Origin: Euphorbia lathyris
Lineage: Eukaryota; Streptophyta; Magnoliopsida; Malpighiales; Euphorbiaceae
Assembly: GCF_963576675.1 (NCBI RefSeq)
Contig: NC_088910.1
Span: forward strand, 25,050,531-25,114,530
Direction: 5' to 3'
DNA: 64,000 nt
Shown here: positions 11,050 through 20,132 of the stretch, one piece after another
How positions within the stretch are numbered: the first letter of the stretch is position 1
Layout: the number at the start of each line of letters is the position of its first letter
The notes under the pieces: generated by a model
What the model was told of the DNA's origin: nothing
The model's database searches: none
The model's input: the letters and a program-made list of their open reading frames with translations, nothing else
Made by a program: the position numbers and the translations under genes

Positions 11050-11573
11050 TAGGGGTGCACATGGTCGGTTAACCAGTCCATCAATAAAAACCATTAACCA
11101 GTCTATTTAATTCGGTTAACCATATTTCGGTTAATATAAACTTCGGTCGGTTAACCTATATTTCGGTCGGTTAACCATTAGTGACTTTTCGTAGCAAATA
11201 TCACTTTACATCTATAATTATTCACTTTAAAATAAGTATATAATTATTTAAATATTAAATAAAAAATGTAAATTAAATTTAATTAACAAAATTGCCAAAA
11301 AAAAAAAAGTTTTAAGTTATTTTAATATTTTTAACTTAAAAAATAAATACAAATATGTATATTAATAGATTGATAATTAAATTTCTACATATATTTATAC
11401 TAGTTTTATGTGTATTAATACATAATCGGTTTATTTTTCGGTTTCGGTTAACCATCGGTTTTTAAAATAAAAATCGTACACTAGTCCATCGGTTACGGTT
11501 AACCTATTTTTCGGTTTGGTTTCGGTTTTGGAAATCGGTTTTTCGGTTTTCCGGTTTGTTTTGTGCAGCCCTA
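11050..11573. mobile_element. Non-autonomous hAT transposon (MITE), 524 bp, nested in LINE ORF1
   Basis: The left end is TAGGGGTGCACATGG; the complement of the right end is TAGGGCTGCACAAAA. A perfect 8-bp duplication GTCTGGAT lies at 11042-11049 and 11574-11581. Subterminal regions are packed with CGGTTAACC and TTTCGGTT words; the centre is AT-rich. No ORF. The ends differ in sequence from the hAT MITE at 248-804, so this is another family. It splits LINE ORF1 in phase, between codon 53 and codon 54. Confidence 0.93.
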
Positions 11574-11811
11574 GTCTGGATGGTGGAGGGCGTACGCCTG
11601 GAGGAGATCGGGGTGGGGCGCTCGGCGGATTGGATGCAGGGGAGAATCGGGGCGTCGGCAAGGGGTTCGTGGGCAAGGATGGGGCGGTGCCACGGGAGGC
11701 GCCCTTGCGGCTGGAGGCGGATCTGCGAGATCCGCGGGCGGCACTGGTTACAGATGCCGGGGGCAAGGCACCCCCAATCTTGGGAGGAGATGCGGGGCGG
11801 GGGGTGCCTGG

Positions 11812-12866
11812 TGTCACGGGGGTAATCCTAGGCCCGGCCTAAGCCCCGTGTGGCGCCTTGACTTCCCTAAGTCTCGGCCAGCCAACTCCTACCGAAGGGT
11901 CCCGTCAATGCCTCTGTCGGTATTCCGTCCCGGAAGGGTCTCTCTGTGGGGCGAGCCTCGCCCTAGAATGAGCTCGCACTATGGGGCACTCACCGGCCCC
12001 CATAATGTCCGTAGGGTTCCACCCTACGGAGACATCCGCCTTCCTTCCCGAAGGACGTATGCCCGACTCTCCTAGTCTCTAGTAGACTAGGGCGGATCAC
12101 TTAGGCCAGTACCGATTACTGACCCCGGGGGCGGCGGAGATCCATACGCCAGGGTAGTCCCTGTCCCCCTATAGTGTTTCTTATACCAACTCGGGTCCTC
12201 CCATCCGCGTACGTTGGTAAGCTCCATACGCCACACAGCTTACCACTAGGGTTGAGTTTGCCTATGGCCAAACTCCCCCCCTTACACTCTCCCCCACTTA
12301 GAGGATCAACGTCCCTGTTGATCGGGTTTGCCTCTTCTGACGAAAGCTTCCCCTTTTGGCTTGAGTGTCACTAATGTTTCGCTAAGCTGTCGGCCTTCTT
12401 CCACTGATCTCTGCTTGCCTTTGAACTTTACTTGAGTCTCTACACTGCTCGCTTTTCTCTAAGGACGGCTTGAACTTCAACCATCCTTTACTTGAGTTTT
12501 CACATTGTTCACTTGTCACTAGAGATGGTTTCCACTCCGACCATTACTTTGCTATTTCTGTAGCCTGCGACTTGAACATCTTTGACTGAAGATCTTTTCT
12601 TGCGCTGCAATTATAAGCTTTCTTCGTTGGCGCTAGCAGAAGTACTTTTCAAAGGGTTGTGAAGTTTTTGACAAATTCTTTTCACATCCGCTAGTGTTTC
12701 CATTTGAGTACTCTTCCTCCACGGAACATCCTCTGATACTGTTGCTCCCCGGATCACCCTTTAAGTCTTTTTACTGTTCCAAGTGTCTCCTCCCGAGTTC
12801 CCATACTCTCTCACACAGCTTACCACTAGGGTTGAGTTTGCCTATGGCCAAACTCCCCCCCTTACA
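11812..12866 (-). mobile_element. Internally deleted LTR retrotransposon nested in LINE ORF1
   Basis: Termini are TGTCACGGGGG...CCCCCTTACA (TG...CA) between 5-bp duplications CCTGG (11807-11811 and 12867-12871). On the minus strand the full LTR is 12286-11812 (475 bp, GC-rich, many short palindromes). It is preceded by a purine tract AAGTGGGGGAGAG (12299-12287) that fits a polypurine tract, hence the minus orientation. Only the first 55 bp of the other LTR remain (12866-12812, identical to 12286-12232). The ~525 bp between hold no coding domain, so most of the 5' LTR and the body have been lost, or this is a non-autonomous form. Confidence 0.75.
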
Positions 12867-15800
12867 CCTGGCACAGGGCTTTGCGCCGATAGTGCCGGGC
12901 ACTGCCCGGGCGCTGCCGGCTCCTCGACCGGGCGGTGGGCTGGGGCTGTCGGCGTAGTGCCTAGCGCGGTGTGTACTTCTTCGGGCAGCGATGGGCAGGC
13001 ACGGGCAGCGGAAGGGAGGCAGGCTGCCTCGGGGAGGGATTTTTCTAATAAATCGGATATGGTTGGTGTTGAGGGAGGAGCTCGAGGGAAGGTGGTTTCC
13101 CCCAGACCTAGGGTTCAGATGAGTGAGGTTGGTAAAAACTCTTGGAAGGATACGGTTATGGGGGTGGTTGAGGAAGAGCCGATTTTAGATTCTGATGAGG
13201 AGGAGAATGGCCAGGAAGATCCTCTCTGTCCGGTCATTAGACTTTTCGCTGCAGAGAAGCGTGAGCTCAGAGAGAAGTGGAAGGTGTTTTTAATAGTTAC
13301 TGTCCTGGGTAAGCGAATTAGCTTTAACAATTTTGCCCAAAGGATACAAGCGCAGTGGGCAAGGAAAGGTAAAGTCAGTATTACTGACCTGGAAAATGAC
13401 TACTATGTCATTAAATTTACCAGGGTTGAGGATTATAATTCGGTTATCAAGGGAGGCCCATATATCATTTCCAATCATGTTTTGGCCTTACGGCCTTGGG
13501 TTCCTAATTTTAATCCTCACGACTATTCGGTTAACAGGATCTTGACTTGGGTAAGGTTCCCGGGCCTTCCCATTGAGTACTACAGTGAAAACTTTCTTAG
13601 TAAAATAGGAGGTCTGGTTGGAAAGGTCCACCACGTGGACAAAACTACAGTTGGGGCCATTAGGGGAAAGTTTGCTAGGGTTTGTATAGATGTTGATCTG
13701 GCTAAACCTTTGCTATCAAAGTTCTGTGTTCATGATAAAGTGTTCTTCATTGAGTATGAAGGCTTACATAACATTTGTTATGATTGTGGCATGTATGGTC
13801 ATTCTCAGGAGGGGTGCCCTAAAAGGGAGAAGGTTGTTAAGGAGAGGTTTGAGATTAGTGTGGGGATAACTGGAGGGAACCAAGGGAACGAAGGGAACTT
13901 TGGTCCCTGGATGGTGGCAAAGAGGCCCACTAGACGTAGAACTCAACCTTCAGTTGTTCACAATCGTCCTCCTGATATCAACACAAATTCCAAGTCCTAT
14001 CCATCAAAGACTTCTGTTATTCCAAATGTCAAGGAGAAGCCTATCCTCAAAGCTAGGGGGGAGACGGGGGCATCTTCAACAGTCATGCCTGGTTCTAGAT
14101 TTGGGGCCCTGATGATTAAGGAAGTTCAAGAGTCGGACCAGGAGGAGAATCATATGGATCAGAGCATGCCAGGTTTGGAGTCTGTGGATCCAGTCGAGAA
14201 GGTGGTTGAATCTGTTAACCCACTTTTTGTCTCTAAAGATGAAGCCCAGGGGGGACCCTGACCCTTGCAACTCGAAGGATGAAGAAATCAAATGAGGTTA
14301 GTATTCCTGTTCTTGGTAGTGATCCTGGGATTGGGAAATCTATGGGAGTTAACAAAACTAGTATGAAAAAGCTTAAAGGAAAAAAAAAAGTGCCTTAAAC
14401 ATTATGGCTTTTCCAGAGAAGAGGGGGCCTGCGGGTACCTCGGCAAGGCTCTCAGGAGCCCCTAGTAAATACCTGGCTTAGGGGTGGGGGTGTGGTCAGT
14501 TGTCCTCCTTTCTATGGATTTGTTATGTTGGAATGTTAGGGGTGCGGCTAGCAAGGCTACCCATATCCATATTAATGATCTTATTAAACAGTTTAATCCA
14601 TCTTGTTTTGATCTTTTGAAAACTAAGATTAGTGGAGATAAAGCAGATGAGGTGGTTAAGAAGTTTAAGAACTGGTACTGTGTTAGATCGGAGGCAACTG
14701 GCCGGGCTGGTGGGATTTGGCTTTTTTGGAGGCCAGATCAGATTCATTGTAAAGTGAGTATCTCCGGCAATACTCCTTTTTTGATTACCCTTGTGTATGC
14801 TGACCCTATCTTATCTAATCGAAAACGGCTCTGGGAGGTTCTCTACTCTATGAGTGTCAGCATTTCTGAGCCCTGGTTTGTGGCGGGTGACTTTAATGAT
14901 ATCGCCTTTATGAGTGATCAGAGAGGGGGTTCCAATCATTATGTCAATCGCTGCCTTAACCACAAGAATAGTATTGATTTATGTGGGCTTTCCGATCTGG
15001 GGGCTTCTGGTCATAAATTCACTTGGAAGCGTAATAATACCTTTGTTCGGTTGGATAAAGTCTATGCTAATGTTTTAGCTCAGACTTCTTTCCCTGAGTG
15101 TTCTGTGTTGAACCTCCCGTTCCGTCATTCGGATCATTGTCCTATTTTGTTTAGACTTTTGAGAGGAAAGCGTCCTAGGGGTAAAAGACCGTTCCGGTAT
15201 CAGTTGGCTTGGGAGTCCCATCCTAAGTTCAAAGAGTTCGTTCACGAGAATTGGAAACCTCATTCGAATGTCCTGCAAGCTGCTGAAGGGTTCAGGAATA
15301 ATGTGCAGGGGTGGAATAGAAACATCTTTGGGCATATTATTAGAAGGAAGAACAAGTTATTAAAGAGGATGGAGGGCATTCAACGCAGGTTGGAGGGGAG
15401 GTTTGATCACAGCCTGGAGGGCCTCCTCAGTACCCTTCAGAAGGAGCTGGAAGCTGTGCTTAGGCAGGAGGAGTTCCTTTGGTTCCAGAAGTCTCGAAAG
15501 TCCTAAATTAGGGATGGGGATCGTAATACCAGGTACTTCCATCTTTCTACCTTGATCAGAAGGCAGAGAAATAGAATTGAGGCCATTAAGGATTCTAATG
15601 GTGATTGGGTTTATGAAGATGAGGTTATTCGGAACCTGGCCATAGAGTTCTACAAGGATCTGTTCAAAGAGGAACCTGTTCATCTGGAGGGGGCTCACTC
15701 TGTTGCTACCTTTCCTCTAATCAGTGAGGAAAGTAGTCAGGATGCCTTTCAACCTATTTCCCGAAAAGAGATTGACCAAGCCATCTTCAGCATTGGGGCT

Positions 15801-16949
15801 TTTAAAGCTCCTGGGATTGATGGTCTGCCGGTGGGCTTTTACCATAAGCATTGGGAAGTTGTGAAGGAAGGCATCTATAATTTTATCTTAAGGGTGTTCA
15901 ATGGTTCGAAGGATATTGAGCTGGTTAATAGAACCCTCTTGATTCTGATTCCTAATATTGATAAGCCTTCTTCCTTTTTGCATATGAGACCTATCAGTCT
16001 TTGTAATGTTCTTTACAAAACAGTTACAAAGATTGTGGCTAATAGAATTCGGGGCATTCTTCCTGCGGTCATTTGTCAGAATCAGGGTAGTTTTGTGCCT
16101 GGTAGACAAATGATGGATAATGTGGTGATTGCCCAAGAGATGGTCCACACGATGAAGATTAGGAAGGGGAAGAAAGGCATTGTGGCTTTGAAGCTGGATT
16201 TGGAGAACGCCTATGATCGAATCAATTGGGATTTCCTGATGGAGAGCCTTGAGAGAGCTAGAATCCCGGATAGCTGGAAAAGGTTAATTAAGGTATGTAT
16301 TTCTTCTCCTGTGTTTCAAGTTATGGTCAATGGGGATATGTCGGAGGAGTTTTCCTCGGGCAGGGGAATCCGTCAGGGGGATCCTATGGGCCCCTTCCTT
16401 TTCGTTATTGCTATGGAGAGGCTCTCTCACCTGATTCAAGATGCGATTGATAATGGGAGTTTCCACCCAGTGGCGATCAACAGCTTCTGTCCCCAGGTGA
16501 CTCACTTATTCTTTGCAGACGATGTCCTTATCTTTCTTGAAGGCAATGAGGAGCAGTTGAGGGTCATTATGGATATTCTGGATTGTTTTTGTTCGGCCTC
16601 TGGGCAGAAACTTAATATCCAGAAATCTAGGATGATGTGCTCAAAGAATATGAACCCGAGAATATGTAAAAGATTAAGTGATCTGTCAGGTATTCCTCTT
16701 ACTGATTCTCTTGGGAAGTATCTGGGCGTTCCCCTCCACAGTGAGTGTGTGTCTAAAGTCTCCTTCAAAGATACTTTGGATAAAGCCAATACGAAGTGTG
16801 CCACGTGGAAAGCCAAGACTCTTTCTCTCGCTGGCCGCCTCACGATAATTCAATCTGTTAATTGTGCAGCTCCCAATCACATCATGCAGGCTTGTCAGCT
16901 TCTGGACCATGTGCTTAATGATTTTGATAATATTAACCGGAGGTTCCTA

Positions 16950-16975
16950 TGGGGGGAAGCTGTGGGGGGAAGCTG
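16950..16975 (+). repeat. 13-bp tandem duplication causing the ORF2 frameshift
   Basis: TGGGGGGAAGCTG is present twice in direct succession (16950-16962 and 16963-16975). Before it the frame reads RRFLWGE; after it the conserved GRKIHLVPW continues in the +1 frame, so the duplication itself explains the break. Confidence 0.9.
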
Positions 16976-18243
16976 CGGAGGGAAGAAAGATCCATCTAGT
17001 GCCTTGGAGTGAGGTTTGCCAGCCAAAAGATTCTGGTGGTCTGGGCATTAGGAAAGCAAAGGACAATAATAAAGTTTTACTAATGAAACTCCTTTGGCGT
17101 ATGTGGCAATGCCCCTCCTCTCTTTGGGTTCGCCTTCTTTGTGGTAAGTATCGGAAAGACAAAATCTTTGGGGGCCCTAAGGAGAGAGTTGTCAATTGCT
17201 CCTTCCTCTGGAAAGGGCTTAGCGCTGTGTTTGCTGAGTTCTGCCTGGGGGTTGGTCTAGAGGTGGGTAATGGTAAATCCATTAGTTTCTGGTTTGATAC
17301 CTGGATTGGGGATAAACAGTTAGTAGATGTGTGTACTTCCCTCCCACCAAGTGATATCCGTAACTGGAGGATTGCTGATGTGGTGGACTCGGAAGGGGAC
17401 TGGATCTGGTCAAAATTTGATACTTTCTTTAGCCTAGAGACTCTCCTTAGAATTCGGGGAGTGAAGGTGAGTAATCAAGAGGAAGACATGGATAGGCATT
17501 GTTGGGCGCTGACTAACAATGGAGTTTATTCTTGCAAATCTTCCTTTGAAGCTTTCTCCCTCAATAGGTCCGATCCTCCCTCGGATGTTTGGAAGTCCAT
17601 TTGGGCCCTCAAAGTCCCTTACCGTATTAGGAGTTTCCTGTGGCTGGGCGTTAAGGACAGGCTTCTTACTAATTCGGATAGGCACATAAGGCATTTGGCT
17701 GAGTCAGGAGCTTGCAGTAGATTGCTCTAAGGGATTGCTCTTAGGGATTGCTCTAAAAGTAAAGAGGTTTGGAAGAAAATTCTCCCACAACCATATTTTC
17801 TCTTCCTTCATAGCCCATTCTGAGGTCGACTGGTTCTCTGATGGTATTAGTGGTAAGTTACTTTCTTACATGGAGCATGGTGACATTTTCTTTGCGATTA
17901 TCTGTCACCAAGTTTGGAAGTGGAGAAACGAGGAGATTTTTGGAGATAAAACTGTGTTTATGACAAACTTAGCTGAATTCTTCTCGAAAAAACTTTCCTC
18001 TATTATCGATAGTTTCAAAGGAGAGTCCCTTGCCAGATCCTCCCAGATTTGTGATGTCCATCTCGTGGGATGGAGCAGGCCAAGAGAGGGGGTTGTGAAG
18101 CTGAATACTGATGGTTCCTGCCTCAGCAATGGTAAGATTGCGGCTGGAGGTGTTGTTAGAGATGCGGGGGGCGCCTGGATTTCTGGGTTCACCCAGAATT
18201 TGGGGTTGGGTTCTTCCTTCTCAGCGGAGCTCTGGGGCATTCT

Positions 18244-19581
18244 TGTTGGTCCCTTATAAGGTTGCAAGTATAGTTCTAAGGGGGGGTTAGGAACTATTTA
18301 AACTTTTTTGCAATTAGGGCAGACTTCTTTTTCTAAGGAAAAAGGTTTTAACAGCGGCGCTGAGTAAACAGCAAGATACTAGCTTAGTCAACTGGTGACT
18401 AGGTCAGTTTCTTAGCTTGAGTCAGGAGATAGCACTTAGAGTCTATTCCTGAGCTCAAATGTTCAACGCGCACAACTCTACTTGACCTCTTTACTTGGTC
18501 AGTTTTTGGTTATTTTAAGCAAGCAATATATATAAGGAGTTAAAGGTAAGAAATACTTCACTCAGCAGATTTATCCAGGTTCGGCTTCTTCTAAGCCTAC
18601 GTCCTGTCCCCGGAACACGTTCCGAGATTTCGAATCCTCTACTGAGCTCTTTAAAGGTAGAGCCTCAAACCTTTTACAATCTTAGCAACTGAGTATAACA
18701 AGAGTACCTTCCTCTATACCTCTACTCAATCCTAATCTCTTGCTGAGTACTATAACTGAGTACTCAGCCTCTCCTTTCTATCTTCTAGAAATGATAAGTG
18801 TTTTGTCCTATACAATGATTTGCTAAGACACTTTAGACGATTGAAAGAATCACTCTAGACTTTTACACAAGTATATGAATTGTAGTGTAAGATTTGCTTT
18901 GCTTCTTTGCTTGCAGAACTTGTGTAGAAATTTGGTCAGCGTAATGGCTTGATCAAGTTCTGTGTAGAATGAAGCTTATGATGGCACTATTTATAGAGAC
19001 GTCTGGGCATCGGTCATTTCGAATTTTGAAATAACCGTTGGAGGGAAAATGGCTTCCTGTCGTTGTCATCCTGACTTGCTCAGAGCTCTCGGCCAATCAG
19101 ATTTGTGTATCTTCTGTCCTCGGTCAGCTCAGTAGACTGTCTCTCCTTTTATGGTAAAGTCAACTAGACAGCATACTGTGTCGTCTGAACTTTACCCAAA
19201 GTAGAAATACTTTGTCTGGAAGTTTTCATTAGCCAGCTGCTGTCTTGTACGCTTTGTCGAGACTACTCAGCAGCTTCATCTTGAAGTTGTTTCCGAAGGT
19301 CTTCTAGATCCTTCTTTTGCTGAGTTGCGTTTTGTCTAAAGCGACAGCGTTTTAACAAACGCGGGCCGAGTTGTATTGAGTTGTTTGACTTGGGCCTTGA
19401 CTTCCGTATTGGGCTTGGGCCTTTTAATTCTTGTGTCTTATAAACAATTTTAACTCAACATTGAACAAACACATTAGTAGAATAAATCAAAGCATTTAAA
19501 CTTAGTGTGTTTAGAATATGTATTTCAATTATACTTAAACAATTTTGTCAAATCAAAATTATGTGGAAAGATGTTTCAACA
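18244..19581 (-). repeat. 3' LTR of the Sirevirus-like element (1,338 bp)
   Basis: It ends TGTTGGTCCC (element 3' end complement) and TTTCAACA at 19574-19581, and pairs with 28379-29723. Length differences come mostly from a G-run (near 18279, longer in the partner near 28418) and single-base indels. Confidence 0.93.
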
Positions 19582-19700
19582 AACTCCCTCATTTTGATGT
19601 TGGCAAAACTATTCAGTGAGGAACTCAGTATGAGCTCCCCCATGATAGTTGACCTAGTATAATTTAGCAAACTCCCTCGTAAGGGTTGAGCTACTGACTT
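19582..19700 (-). other. Polypurine tract cluster before the 3' LTR
   Basis: Against the LTR the minus strand reads CAAAATGAGGGAGTT (complement of 19582-19596). Related purine runs recur upstream as complements of GAGCTCCCCCATG (about 19633) and AACTCCCTCGTAAG (about 19670). Serial purine tracts before the 3' LTR are a described Sirevirus trait. Confidence 0.7.
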
Positions 19701-20132
19701 AGTTTTACTCTAAACATTTAAAGGTTTAATTGAGTAAGTCTAAGGTCAGTTTTTAGATATAGGTCAGTTTATTAAACATATTCTATTTACTCAGTATAAA
19801 GCGGAAGGTTTAATCATATAGAGTGCGCTGAGTAATTTGTTGTTCAATGGATTCTTAACAAACAATGTTTTATAAGCACATAGGACAATGTCAAACATGT
19901 TATCAGCATTTGATTCAGTCAATAAGATTTATAAGTATAAAACATAGCTGATTTAATTGAAGATACGTAATGACTCAGTACACAGTAACATATATTAATA
20001 TATATCATAACTCAGGAATAGGAATAAAAGATGCAGATATGATATATTGATGGAAGTCAGTGTTTACACAGCAAAACTTATAGATAAGGCATTTAGATTA
20101 CATCTGACTTAGTCTATACTGAGCTAGCCTAT

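Larger units (their letters stand above)
10891..14261 (+). pseudogene. LINE ORF1 (DUF4283 / CCHC nucleic-acid-binding protein), split by two insertions
   Basis: Three coding blocks share one frame: 10891-11049, 11582-11811 and 12872-14261. With the MITE, the LTR remnant and one copy of each target duplication discounted, they total 1,779 bases, i.e. 592 codons plus stop without interruption. The N-terminal third is Gly/Arg-rich and low-complexity. The middle (about 13.22-13.75 kb) is a DUF4283-type domain, and CYDCGMYGHSQEGCP (about 13780-13824) is a CX2CX4HX4C knuckle. The C-terminus is polar. Such proteins bind LINE RNA to form the retrotransposition particle. The ATG at 10891 is chosen because it follows the 5' UTR and keeps the frame. 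Today the chain cannot be made whole; a shorter product could start inside the LTR remnant (12783) or at 13059. Confidence 0.85.

Noticed and set aside
11516..11842. Independent small ORF between the MITE and the LTR remnant
   Set aside because: It is the middle block of LINE ORF1 with extra codons from both neighbouring insertions.
11848..12180. GC-rich block considered as ribosomal DNA
   Set aside because: It lies wholly inside an element with LTR-type termini and a CCTGG duplication, and I could not match it to a conserved rRNA segment.
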